Position numbers and translations under genes: made by a program | In this document: piece after piece, positions 40,517-51,652 of the stretch | Layout: each line of letters starts with the position of its first letter | Position numbering within the stretch: the stretch's first letter is position 1 | Source of the DNA: Skeletonema tropicum | Taxonomy: Eukaryota; Bacillariophyta; Thalassiosirophyceae; Thalassiosirales; Thalassiosiraceae | Reading direction: 5' to 3' | Assembly (NCBI GenBank): GCA_037178625.1 | Contig: CM074142.1 | Coordinates: forward strand, 682,001 to 746,000 | Length of the DNA: 64,000 nucleotides | The notes under the pieces: generated by a model | Told to the model about the DNA's origin: nothing | The model's input: the letters and a program-made list of their open reading frames with translations, nothing else | Database searches by the model: none

Positions 40517-41941
40517 TGTTTTTTTTTTGTGCAATGTACCCGTCTATAAATTTGCTCTGCAATGCTTGTTGTTGTAACATAAATGTGTCATGATGACAAA
40601 ATTATTCTGTGGATTTCGTGTTGGATTTTTTTTTGCAATGTATCCGTCTATAAAGTTGCTCTGCAATGCTTGTTTAATAACATTCTTATAACAGAAACGT
40701 TTTATAGTACATACTCACTTACTTACTTAGAGCCGTTCCAAGCAAAATTGCATCGTAGATGCATAAGATTTTGATAGCAGCTAACAAAAAAGTGCAGCGC
40801 GCTTTCCGAGCACAACTGCATGCATGCATGTTTTTTCGTTCGACAGTCAGTATCTAACATCATAGCCGCTACTCTCATAGCCACCACGTTGCACAAACCC
40901 TACCAATAGTAATATCCAGTGAACTATATCGCAGACAACACCCTTTGCAACTATTCAGCCGCAGGGTTTTATTATTACAACTGTCTACACCGCATAAATA
41001 AATGACTAATACATGCTACATAAATGTCATTTCTGTCTATGATGTTGCTATTTTTATCCAGCCTATTGCAATATTATGGACAATAAATAGCCGACACTTC
41101 TTATATATAATAATGTTGATGAGTTGCGGTCTTTAGAGCCGCTTGATCCGCCGTCTACAGGCTTATTGTTGTGTTAGAGTGTCAAATTATTTATGCAATT
41201 TTGTGCACATCTTGTGTCCTTGGTATTTTGGAGGTGTGGGGGGGCTTTAATGGTCATTCCGAGCAACCAGAATCTCACTTCATATTATCATCGGCGATGG
41301 GTAGCGGAGGGGTAGTGCCTATAGATGTTTATCATCTTCGATGGGTGCAGGGAAGGTGGTTGTTTTCATTTCAAATCTCAATGAAGTGGATTGCAATGAT
41401 ATTATCTCCACCCCTACAGCAGCCGAAACGCCACACTGCTGCGAAAAAATCGCCATAATGTCGTTTAAGGGATGGGCCATCGATACCTTATGAAATATAC
41501 TCATGGACTGAGATAGGCGGCCATACTAGGGGTGCCATTGTAGGCCATTGTGGTGGCATCTTTTTCTCTTTTTCTGCACGATCATCGATCATGCAAAAAC
41601 CGAGTTGGCTTTTTGACGAAATAATTTACCGATCGCGTTTGACAGTACTTTATACTGATCGCGTTTTACATATTCTCAAATATATGACGTCACTTGTTCC
41701 TCTCCTAACTTCAACGTGTCAGCTTCTCTGCTGGCAGGAAGAACATGTCGCCATCGGTGACTTTTCCGCGCAGCCACTCATCGACTATCATGCTACGGAA
41801 CACCACATGCAATTAGAAGAGTGCATAAATAATAATGAGTGGCTTGCGTATGACATTCCTCGCACGCAAATCAATATCTTAAATATGTGACCATTACGGA
41901 CCGGCATAACCAAACCACGAACAAAATTGACCGTATAAAAT
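40517..41941. other. X3 left non-coding region
   Basis: Two copies of a TCTATAAA(G/T)TTGCTCTGCAATG motif (about 40544 and 40647), as in X1/X2. Frames at 41171-41458 and 41591-41890 have no domain; the latter (IIYRSRLTVLYTDRVLH...) could be a remnant. No gene firmly supported. Confidence 0.45.
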
Positions 41942-42899
41942 ATGCACACTTCAAGAGAGAAAGCGCAGCAACAGCAACCATCCTCTTCCGACGTGAACAG
42001 CAAGAGCGCTCGGAAGGGTGTTAGATGCTCATTTCTGTCTATTCGTCAAATAATTTACAAAGTCCAATGGCCGAAAGTGCGTGTAGGCGATCATATCTTC
42101 CGCGAAATAGTAGAATTACAATCATCGCGCAATCCATGCTTCGAACACTCTACTGATCCACATACTCTTCTGAGGCTTGTTCTTTCCTCTTGCAATATGC
42201 GTGAACTAAAACATGTATTGTCTGAGCTAGGATGCGTAATGGATCTATATCGCACCAGACAGGAACAATTATCTATCGCTTACAATGTCATTTCCAATCG
42301 CAACGTTACCTGTAACGGTTCAAGCTCGGCTCAGTTCTACAAATCGGATGCAGAAAGCAAAGCTGGAATAATGAATTATGGCCGTTGTGTAAATAACAGT
42401 CATAACTTGCAGTCGTTGGCTGCTCCAGAGTGTTCCAGCGTATTGTCTAATGGGTAAGTCCGAAAGTGTATTGTTAAGATGAGCTGAAATTGGAAGAAGC
42501 GTCTTATGTGATTCAGAATTTCATGTATAAGCGAAACGCTTAACACTGCGTAAAACATTACGTAGAGTGATCGTACGAACATAGAAAGGATCGCTCATTC
42601 ATCTACATTTAAGTCGCTTTTTGCTGTGTGGTATTAACCTTCCATAGAGTTCATGCCAAAAATAAAATTGTGATGTATGCAAATTTATTTTAAACTTGAA
42701 CTGGTATTGTTTCTCCCATATGAATGTCGTCATGTCAAAAACTAATCACTTATCCTTACTTATCCCTATTTTCATTTACTTCAGCAATGGCGGTGTGACA
42801 GCGGGCAACAAAAAAGATGTTGTCGACAACAACAAGAACGAGCATGATACCTCTTCTGCAGACAAAGCAAGGCGATTGCATCTCTCCCGCTCATGTTAG
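41942..42899 (+). CDS. X3 accessory protein
   Basis: ATG 41942 opens a frame MHTSREKAQQQQPSSSDVNS. A core, TLLRLVLSSCNMRELKHVLS, resembles the X1/X2 accessory protein. A GTAAGT donor after 42453 and a TTACTTCAG acceptor at 42784 (331-bp intron) continue the frame as GNGGVTAGNKKDVVDNNKNE to a stop at 42897-42899. Other splicing may instead use the overlapping frame to 43608. Function unknown; probably needed for element movement or packaging of the helicase, which is inference. Confidence 0.45.
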
Positions 42900-43608
42900 A
42901 TGCACTAACTTTGAGCAGGCAGAAGCATTTGATGCATCATGCAAATCATGGAGATCATGCGATAATAATAATGATTATGACGTTGTCGAGCAGGCGAGTT
43001 CTTTGTTAAAGTTAAAGCAATCATCAAAAAATTATGACATCGAACAGCAGTGCCCTAAAGAGAGCAATGGTAGTGCCGCAACTCCAGTGAATACTCATCA
43101 TCCGTCTGAAACGGACATACCAGCGTCTACTCCTTCTGATGAGGAGTCAGCAGTTGACCCAACTAATCTTCCGGCGTTGCTGTATCATGCTGGGGAACAA
43201 CCTGCTACTGTTCGCGCATATCGCCGCTGCTCAGAAGATCGCAGTCTTGTGGGCCGCCAAACCATTCGCGATCATTTATATGATTCTCCGTCTACCAGTA
43301 GACTTCCGCGCAGCTGTCTCGACCGCCTGTTTCATGAGTCTTCTGGTTCTACCGTGAAGGATTATCCGTGTCGTAATGCTACTTCGGTTGCTAGACTGTC
43401 AGGAGAACGTGATAATGATGGCACCAATATGGGTGTTGGTAATGTTGATAACGCCCCCTTGGAAGCAGACGATGCTGGTGTATTTCGTAGCAATAATGGC
43501 AACGCAGCTCGGCCAGTTGGAGTTGGAGAAATTCCACAGAACACAAAAGCGTCTGGAACTATTGGATCTATGTTGGGAGAGCTGTCGGAAAAGGGAATCC
43601 AACGGTGA
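42900..43608 (+). CDS. X3 middle ORF, uncertain
   Basis: A plus frame (open from about 42817) reads HVRCTNFEQAEAFDASCKSW, then an S/T/D-rich disordered region, to GELSEKGIQR and a stop at 43606-43608. At its end it meets GGAATCCAACG|GTGAGT, the same donor used by the helicase gene, so it may splice into the following helicase exon 43714 onward. It could be a continuation of the accessory gene. Confidence 0.4.
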
Positions 43609-44441
43609 GTGAATGTAGAAATGTATTCTTGAATTCGAAATATAGCATGGCACTGATCAATCATCCCTCTTTACACAAATTTGTAATCACTCCACTCCAC
43701 CACTCCACTCAGCACGTGCCAATACCACCCTACACTCACATCTGCAACAAAGGATGCTGTACTGCCACGTTCATGCCCCTGCAAATTGCATTCGCAATCA
43801 CAATACACCGCTGCCAGGGCATGGAGGCCGGGTTCGGCAAGGACGATCGATGGAATCGCATGGTGATAGATCCGTCAGATGAGCTCTGGGAGAGAAGCCA
43901 GTGCCTTGGGACAGGATACGTTGCTACCAGCAGGGGCAAAACACTTGGTTCCAAAAATGTTATGCACCCGACGGATAGTGCGATTTATTGGACAGGGCCG
44001 AGCGTGTCTGTAGAATGGTTACACAATTGCAAGACGAACCAAGATGGCCAACTCTGCAAACTCTTCAAGAAGCGGGACAAATGGGTCAAGTACCTTGACG
44101 GCAAGGCAGAAGAAACCAAGACAAGATACAACAAGAGAAAGCTCGACAAAATGACGAAAACGACTTACCAAAAGGCAGTGAGTGGTACTTTAATAAAGAA
44201 TAGAGAGGACCTGACAAACCGCATCACCGAAATCATAACCAACCCAAACAAAAAATGGAAAGAAGCGAAGAAAGAATACCAATTGCCACGCGATTATTTT
44301 GCCTAGTGGACGATACAATGCAATATTCACAACTTGCATGGAAAATAAATTTGTCTTCAAGACAAATTTATTTTCAATCGAGCAACATGACAAATTAACG
44401 ACAATCAATAAAGGATTCAACAAAGGGAGAATATTTCTCGT
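43595..44441 (+). repeat. internal direct duplication in X3, copy 1
   Basis: About 845 bp duplicated at 44777-45620 (offset 1182 bp). It covers the helicase intron, the whole second exon, a palindrome and 3' flank; this copy lacks helicase exon 1 in front of it. The exon keeps an open frame with MPLQIAFAITIHRCQGMEAG and GYVATSRGKTLG. The two copies differ at only a few positions. Confidence 0.9.
44341..44375. terminator. 17-bp-arm near-perfect palindrome after helicase exon
   Basis: GAAAATAAATTTGTCTT and its exact reverse complement flank a single C. It lies ~35 bp after the helicase stop codon and is repeated with one mismatch at 45523-45557. It may be a 3' processing or termination signal, or a cruciform; the role is inference. 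Confidence 0.6.
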
Positions 44442-44495
44442 CAGAAACGGCTGTCAGTACCGGTAGCACGGCTCAGATGCCAATTCAAGAGCAAC

Positions 44496-45488
44496 ATGGT
44501 TGGCAATCCCACTGTGTACCAGTCGCATTTCTTCGGCAAAAAGATGTTGTACACTTTAGACGTTTCCGTTGGTGTGCACGTGTGCCTGGAGACAGCGAAC
44601 ATTGATCCGAACTCTGGCCTGTACGTTGGAGCGATTGGGAAGGTGATTGACATCGTTTATGACGAGCAGCACTCCGTAGGACCAAACACAAATGGTGTTG
44701 AATCCCTCCCAAAGTATATAGTCGTTGATTTCCCATACTTCAAACCGCGGCAAGGCATTGAACCCTGGGACAAAAAGAATCCAACGGTGAGTGAATGTAG
44801 AAATGTATTCTTGAATTCGAAATATAGCATGGCACTGATCAATCATCCCTCTTTACACAAATTTGCAATCACTCCACTCCACCACTCCACTCAGCACGTG
44901 CCAATACCACCCTACACTCACATCTGCAACAAGGGATGCTGTACTGCCACGTTCATGCCCCTGCAAATTGCATTCGCAATCACAATACACCGCTGCCAGG
45001 GCATGGAGGCCGGGTTCGGCAAGGACGATCGATGGAATCGCATGGTGATAGATCCGTCAGATGAGCTCTGGGAGAGAAGCCAGTGCCTTGGGACAGGATA
45101 CGTTGCTACCAGCAGGGGCAAAACACTTGGTTCCAAAAATGTTATGCACCCGACGGATAGTGCCATTTATTGGACAGGGCCGAGCGTGTCTGTAGAACGG
45201 TTACACAATTGCAAGACGAACCAAGATGGCCAACTCTGCAAACTCTTCAAGAAGCGGGACAAATGGGTCAAGTACCTTGACGGCAAGGCAGAAGAAACCA
45301 AGACAAGATACAACAAAAGAAAGCTTGATGAAATGACGAAAACAACTTATCAAAAGGCAGTGAGTGGTACTTTAATAAAGAATAGAGAGGACCTGACGAA
45401 CCGCATCACCGAAATCATAACCAGCCCAAACAAAAAATGGAAAGAAACGAAGAAAGAATACCAATTGCCACGCGATTATTTTGCCTAG
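44496..45488 (+). CDS. PIF1-like helicase, C-terminal part (X3)
   Basis: ATG 44496, exon 1 to 44786, intron 44787-44894 (108 bp, in frame and without stop, so retention would still give an open frame), exon 2 to TAG 45488. It contains GVHVCLETANIDPNSGLYV and PKYIVVDFPYFKPR, then the motif V/VI equivalents ITIHRCQGMEAG and YVATSRGKTLG. A lysine-rich tail follows. Walker motifs are absent, as in X1 and X2. The intact frame in a diverged copy suggests this half-helicase is maintained by selection or was recently active. Confidence 0.65.
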   Translation: MVGNPTVYQSHFFGKKMLYTLDVSVGVHVCLETANIDPNSGLYVGAIGKVIDIVYDEQHSVGPNTNGVESLPKYIVVDFPYFKPRQGIEPWDKKNPTVSECRNVFLNSKYSMALINHPSLHKFAITPLHHSTQHVPIPPYTHICNKGCCTATFMPLQIAFAITIHRCQGMEAGFGKDDRWNRMVIDPSDELWERSQCLGTGYVATSRGKTLGSKNVMHPTDSAIYWTGPSVSVERLHNCKTNQDGQLCKLFKKRDKWVKYLDGKAEETKTRYNKRKLDEMTKTTYQKAVSGTLIKNREDLTNRITEIITSPNKKWKETKKEYQLPRDYFA

Positions 45489-45620
45489 TGGACGATACAA
45501 TGCGATATTCACAACTTGCATGGAAAATAAATTTGTCTTCAAGACAAATTTATTATCAATCGACACGACAAATTAACGACAATCAATAAAGGATTCAACA
45601 AAGGGAGAATATTTCTCGTG
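44777..45620 (+). repeat. internal direct duplication in X3, copy 2
   Basis: Second copy of the ~845-bp duplicated segment, this one joined to helicase exon 1. Confidence 0.9.
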
Positions 45621-45961
45621 ATGAAGAAACATGTCACCTATAATGACAATGTACCTGTATTTCTTTCTGCAAATGATGGTATCCTCGACAGATATAGCCA
45701 ATCAATTTCTGTAAAAAGTGACTTTAAGCCAGGTACTTCTTGCTTTCTACGTAGGAACAAGTACAAATCCTACAGCGGTATGGTCTACAGAGCCTCTACG
45801 TGTCCACCAGGTAAACTTTCTCACTAAACAGCTACTATACTGATTCCTACCAAGATCCCTGTAGAAAAAAGTTTGGAAAAAAATGGAGAATTTGTGACCA
45901 TAAGGGGTTGGGCACCTCCCGGCCCCGTTATCGACACTTCACTGCGCTTGTTTCGACCCGG
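45621..45961 (+). other. X3 right non-coding end
   Basis: Shares short blocks with the right ends of X1/X2 (ACCTGTATTTCTTTCT, GGTACTTCTTGCTTTCTAC, TACTGATTCCTACC), in the same order. No gene supported. It marks the conserved end needed for transposition. Confidence 0.6.
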
Positions 45962-45976
45962 GGCCCCGAGGGCCGA

Positions 45977-46858
45977 TTAGATTCAGCAGTATTAGTGACA
46001 CGGGCGTTTCGACTTGACAGTCCAGTTCCTGGAAGACGATGTTCTTCATTAGTAGTGGGTGGTGGCCCCGGAAGAAGACTTGTGAGAATGTCTTCACGAG
46101 TATCAATTGGAATCTTCAACCAGAGTTGCTTGACTTCACGTGGTAGTTTCTCCCAGTTCTCCTTAGGCATCTGTCCGTGTCTACGAACTTCTCCAACATT
46201 GATGTAACGATACGCCTCATCTATTGCATCAACGGCATCAAATGCATTTGACTCAACGGTAACGGAGTTTGCATTGATATCGGCGCTATAGACATCCATA
46301 TCCCATAGTAGTCCTTCATCCTCGACGAATCCTCCATTGATCATACTCGCATTAATCTTCCTCCTCGAGTTTAACACTGATGTCTTGAATTCAGCGTCCA
46401 ATTGTTGTGCTTGTCGATAATAAAAATCGATCTTGGCAGAAGCGGAACGAACAATCACTTGACTTCCAATAGCAGTATCCTCTTGAACATCCATTAACTT
46501 CTTAGTATCACGTAGTTCCTTGATACTATCAATATATCTCTCGAAATAGATAAGTTCCTGATCTTCGGAAAGAATATTCTGACTGGTCTTGCAGAAGTAA
46601 TTGTGCTCAATGACCCATCTCCTGAAAGAATCGATAGCGGCGGCAAGTCCTTTGTGGTTTGCTGGAATCTTGCTACTGCAGATAAGTCCGAGTAGATACT
46701 TCGTCCTCGTTATTGCTGCAATGTTGTCATCATAGTGACTGGAAAGATCTCTCCATACAGCTACTCCATCCATCTCCTTGGTGTGTCTCTTGACGATAGT
46801 TAGCCCCTCGTTCGTCTCCACAGACTCTTGTAGCGCCATGAACAGAAGAGTGTTCTTC
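45977..46858 (-). CDS. element 3 Gag, middle part
   Basis: Minus-strand frame between element 2 and X3: TLLFMALQESVETNEGL, then MDGVAVWRDLSSHYDDN, KLMDVQEDTAIGSQVIV and MPKENWEKLPREVKQLW. The last resembles the P-x-x-W-x-x-L-P segment of Copia Gag proteins in diatoms. It joins in frame to KLYKKK at 54928 (upstream) and IVPEDTN at 40444 (downstream). Confidence 0.65.
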
Positions 46859-47354
46859 TGACAACTTAGGATTTGGAACGCTGCCTTTTTATCATCATTA
46901 TCGGGAATATGGGATTTAGGAATTATGGGAATGGGGATTTACGTTATTTCATGTCGTCATCGACGAGAAGCCATCTGCTCGGAAGTAGCCATCTGCTTGT
47001 TTTGGCGGGATAAGATTTTATTTCACCACAGGTTGAAGCACTACCATGACACGTCGACCTCTCACTTAGTAGATAGAAATAAAGAATAAACAACGTGTAG
47101 TAGACGAAGCCGACAATGGCGGAGACTTCTCCCAATAATACTTCGATAGTCGGGTAGGATAGATGAGCAGATAGCTCCAACATCCAGCTTAATTTGGTAT
47201 TTGAACTCAACGTTCCAGAATCTTCATACGTCCTTCATCTTTCACTTCCGCCGAGCCACCCGTCGTTCAGATCAGTGATCCTCGTACCGCAAGTCAACGT
47301 CGATGTACGCATATAGATTTCTCAGGCTTTGAGCAGATAATACTCAACTTGAGA
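46859..47354 (+). repeat. element 2 5' LTR
   Basis: 496 bp, TGACAACTT to AACTTGAGA. Confidence 0.95.
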
Positions 47355-47577
47355 GATTAACAGTCTCGCGTTTTCTACATAGCTATCAGACCACCGTTGT
47401 ATTGTCTGATCAAGCCGGACGTAAGAAATCTAGAGATCATCCTCACGTCACTGATTTAAGTGGACTTCAACTTGCCGGGTTAACACCTCGCTCAACAGAA
47501 ATTCCTTTCATACCAAGTGGACACCCGTGATAGCTGCTCAATACAGCATAACATCTTTATCTGACGCCAATATCATC

Positions 47578-49325
47578 ATGCAGGAGGATCAACTTTCTTC
47601 TTCACGTGGCGATGTTACTGCCGATGAGGGTTTTGTAGACGCTTCTTTAGAGACCAGTGATGGTAGTCGAGATGCTAATATGGAATCTGATGTATTTCGC
47701 AGAGGAAGGTGGCGGAGACCCTTATCCGAGTTTTTGGATTTACATCAAGTCCTGTTTTCTACTGAAGGCATCATATCTACACGTTCGTGGATTTACGTGT
47801 CTTGTGAAGAAGTGGATATCTACCATGTGGTGGGCCATCCTTCGTTAGTAATGGGTCTCTCCTTATTAGGAAGTCAAGAGGATAAATGGTGGATTGTCAC
47901 TGTGTACAGGCCTTTGCCCGCACTTAACCCGGCATCTCTCTCGATTCGATCGGTGCTTCGTCTAGATGTGAGCTTAGGAACCCGACATTATATTCTCGAC
48001 ACTTCTACATTGGGTGGAGACAAATTGATCGCAGTTATTATTCTTCGCATCATGGATCCTTCTGAATTCAGTACTTTGGTAACTCCTTCTGGTGTTAATA
48101 CCAACATTTATCCATCTATGGATACAAGTCCTATCGGTGTTATAGTTTGTCTTCGACAACATGACCTCAGCGCCCTTTTGATGACCCTATTCTGGAAACT
48201 CGATATTCAGTTCCTGGGCACAAGTTCTATCAAGCGACAGCATATCGATGTTGTTATCTTTGGTGAACATCGTCACATCGCAGATCATCTACTCGATGGT
48301 ACTCATGACTTCCTAGTTGTGAATAGAGGAGTGATGTTTTTCAGTTGTGAGGGACTCATACTTACACATTATCTCTTGAGACTATGGGGAGTAATGGTAA
48401 TCTTTAGTGTCGACTTTATCTGGTTGCACGATCTTTCGCAAGGGACACAACATGTTCGATACTATAATCAACTTGTGACCAAGATTCATGTTGCGTGGGG
48501 AGATGTTTTGCAATCGATGTATGCATTACTCGGGAGAACGGAGACACTCTTGACATCTACTACAAGCATCGATGTCTTTCAAGACGAATTCAGTGGTGTT
48601 ATTATCACTCACAAGTACCAGAAGATTGATCGTTGCATGATATTTGCTCACAGTTGTCACAACTCCGATCACGCATCCAACAAGATCTTGTTTATTACCA
48701 TCGCTCGGTCTGTACTTGAATTATTTGTACGATATGATCCTTCGCACATTCAAGGCTATGTATTTGTTCGTGGCATGATATCTTATGTCTCTGCTGCTTT
48801 AGAGCTACTGCGATATCACAAGATGATGATTGGAGAGTACTGTCCTATGAAGATGCGATACTTTATTAATTTAGAGTTTCTTTTGTCCTGCGAGATGAAT
48901 GGGGAGCAAATTCCTTCAATTGAATATCTATCTGTGATGATACGACGTTACCACTATCCTGCGAAGATGAGAGACTTTATTATTTCAGAGTTGATTTGGT
49001 ACTACGAGTCGAATGGAATTCAGTTCTACAAGACGAAGAATGGGGAGCAAGTTCTACTCTATAAGTTGATGGACATCCAAGAAGATTCTGCCGTTGGAAG
49101 CCAAGTTGTTGTTTGTTCTCCTGCTGCGAAGATTGAATTTTACCACCATCGAGCACAACTAGTCGATGCGGAATGCAATGCACTTGTTCTTAAGTCCTTA
49201 CAAGACTTCGCTGCTCAGTTCTATTCACATGATTCTCGAGACCTTGCTGATAGGATCTATATCGTCGTCGCTTGCAGGTTGCATCGCTTTTCGTTTGCGG
49301 AGATTACTCGAGGTCATCGACAGTA
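47578..49325 (+). CDS. element 2 ORF, N-terminal part
   Basis: ATG 47578 (in-frame GTG at 47527); near-identical to the element 1 ORF, open to the X2 boundary after RGHRQY. It then reads into X2 as a chimeric tail ending at 49464. It carries the same Gag-like KLMDIQEDSAVGSQVVV block. A duplicated pair of segments, (P-M/A-KM-R-x-FI) ... NGEQ/NGIQ, lies just before it. N-terminal half unrecognised. Confidence 0.6.
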
Positions 49326-49406
49326 TAAACAGGGGCGCGCAGAATGGTGCAATAGTGGTGGCGTGCAGCGGTGTATGTGGCGGGTTCAGCGCGGGCCCTC
49401 GGGGCC

Positions 49407-50195
49407 TGTAAAGTATTGTGTCGTCATCTTGCTGTTGGCCATTTGCTGTGTGGCTTGTCAGTAGTCTTTATACAACGGAATTCGGCTATAAAGTTGCTCT
49501 GCAATGACGTTGGCCTTAATTGGTATAATTGTGCTGTGCACAATTTTACCAATTAGTCTCTTTACAATAGAATACGGCTATAAAGTTGCTCTGCAATGAC
49601 GTTGTCAATCTTTATCAATGTGAAAAGAAATGTCTTGAATGCAATAAGCCACGAAGTCCTTATTACAAGCTAGGAGTTTTTCCAGATGATGGTAGTAAGC
49701 AATATAACCGAACTCTTTATGATTCATTAATTACGAGTTTCGGTGGAGCTTAGCCACCTTCATCAGCGGTTCTAATTGCATGGAGACAGGCCACAAAAAA
49801 TTTGAATCAAAAGGTCTCAAGAATGAGAAAAGGCGTGGTAGCTGTCATTGTTCTAACGGTCGTAAGTTTTGTTGGCGTTTCGTGGGCGTGGGCCAGCGTA
49901 CAAGGCATATCTTTTCCATCGGGGAGATCCAAAGTAGCGTAGCTACGTGCTTTGCTCTGAATTACTTCCGGAACTTCAACTTGAAGTGTTGGGATTTTCC
50001 CCCCTCCCATCCCCGCTGAAATGCCCATTTTGATTGTCATTTAGATGCTATATCTTATGATTTAGATCTAAAAATCGCTTGATTTGTGCTAAAAAGGACT
50101 TTTCCAGGCTAATTAAGTCAGATTGTCGATGAGCTTCTTCGTTCTTTCCGGTGTGCATCCCCGTCACCCTCTATTTTCTTAATTTTTTCTCTGAG
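49407..50195. other. X2 subterminal region with paired repeats
   Basis: TATAAAGTTGCTCTGCAATG occurs at about 49489 and 49579, flanking a 17-bp-arm inverted repeat (AATTGGTATAATTGTGC and its complement with one mismatch, about 49518-49556). A frame at 49780-50019 has no domain. The structure is shared with X1 and partly X3. Confidence 0.65.
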
Positions 50196-50752
50196 TGACG
50201 TGGTAAACTTCGTTACTTAAGGAATTAGTACACTTGATTCCAATCGTCTTACGTCACAAAGTACCAGAAGTCAGGTGTTGGCAAAATCCAATGAACAAAA
50301 AAGTATTTAAGTTCATGCAGCAAGTACTCAGGTCGACATTGGCTCAATTACATTATCTGCCGAGTCGTCTATTGATGCAAGTCTAAATAGACGCCGACGT
50401 TGGTTGCCGACGTGTTTGCATTTGAATAACTGCCGATCTTTGGCCACGTACTGATCAATACGTCAGTTCTTAACTCCACGTCGACGTCTTGTGTTGAGCT
50501 GAATCTTTTTGTCGACGTGTTGTCGATGTGTTGAACCACAAGATCTTGTGTTGCCGACGTAGCTTACGAAGGAACTCGTTTACTTCATGACGTGGTTGGT
50601 TATTGATTGCATTGTTCTCTGCTGATTATTGCGCTGGTGCGTTGGCGGCGGTTATGTAGGCAGTTTGTACGTTGTCGAGCCGTTCAACAGCTCTCATAAA
50701 TTATGCATTGCATCATTTACATCATCACATTTCTACATTGTCCGAATAAATA
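50196..50752 (+). promoter_or_regulatory. ACGT-rich upstream region of X2 accessory gene
   Basis: At least eleven ACGT cores fall within ~480 bp. They include TGACGT or its complement at 50196, 50251, 50460 and 50588, and GTCGACGT near 50480 and 50512. TGACGT elements are known in diatoms as CO2/cAMP-response elements bound by bZIP factors. Their role here is inference. The cluster ends about 80 bp before the ATG at 50753. Confidence 0.45.
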
Positions 50753-51533
50753 ATGAAGTTTGGCAACACAAATCCAGTTATATCCACCGTTGGTAGTAAT
50801 GGTAAGGGCTTCCGTGCCGTGCGGAATCGGAGCAATGTCGACGCACGTCTTACTTCGTCAGGGGTCAAGACTGCCGCTAAACCGTCGGCTCCTGTCATTG
50901 CATTGAGCGTAACAGACATCAATTGGCGTTTGGTGCGTACCGACGATCGTATCTTCTTGCTGCTAGCGTCTGTTGCATTAGGCGATGGGTTTGACGTTGC
51001 CAAGTTGGAGAAGGAACAACTGCTCTTTTCTGCTCTTTCCGTCTTTGAAGTCGGGTCAATCAAGTACATCCTGAATGAACTGTCTGAACATTACCCGAAT
51101 GTCCCAGTTGGTAAGACTGATTCTACTGACAAAGATGATCTGGTGTCTGCAGCGGTCAACTTCTTAATGTTTGCCGCTATTGCTCAGAAAGGAGGTACAA
51201 GCCAAGCGCCGTACACTTCAAATTGTGAGCATTTTTGGTAAGAGAGAAGGTTAACCTTCGTGTGGTTCAATGATTTTGGTATTTTTGTTCATTGTACCGT
51301 TTTACAAATTCTGTCTTTCCTTTTTACTTACAAGTTTTTTTTTCAACCTTCAACTTCACACCAGTGATGAGAACGGGAAACTTGTACTTGAAGACAAAAC
51401 TCATTCGGGCTCCCGTGATCAGCCTGTTCAAGATGATGATGAACCGGATTTGTCCGAGAAAGGTGCTGTCACGAAAAAGTCTAAACCGGTACCTGTCGGA
51501 GAGAAGGCCTCTCCTGATTCAACTATCATGTGA
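50753..51533 (+). CDS. X2 accessory protein
   Basis: ATG 50753, same protein as in X1 (one F to L change at RIF(F/L)LL). The first frame ends at 51241. A GTAAGAG donor at 51239 paired with the CACCAG acceptor near 51363 would join CEHF... to DENGKLVLED... in frame and continue to DSTIM before a GTGAGT donor near 51530. So the mRNA may splice on to the helicase exons. Function unknown; no homologous domain recognised. Confidence 0.5.
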
Positions 51534-51652
51534 GTTTATTTTGTGTGCATGTGCACTGCCGCACTAAGTATCGCTTGCTTATTGAATCATTTTAGTATAA
51601 TCGATCACTGAACAATTTTACCTAATAAACAAATGCAACTGCCTACGTAGAC

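Larger units (their letters stand above)
40445..45976 (+). mobile_element. X3: larger Helitron-like element in element 3
   Basis: 5.53 kb with genes on the plus strand. The left end is TGAAATGGTGCGCGCGG with the GC box at 40503-40516 (58 bp in). The right end is GGGGCCCCGAGGGCCGA (box 45962-45974) followed by T. Host frame on either side rejoins as ...TNTAESN|IVPEDTN... with an A|T target. It is diverged from X1/X2 but shares both ends, the subterminal CTATAAAGTTGCTCTGCAAT repeats, the accessory gene and the helicase C-terminus. It also contains an internal ~845-bp direct duplication. Confidence 0.7.
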
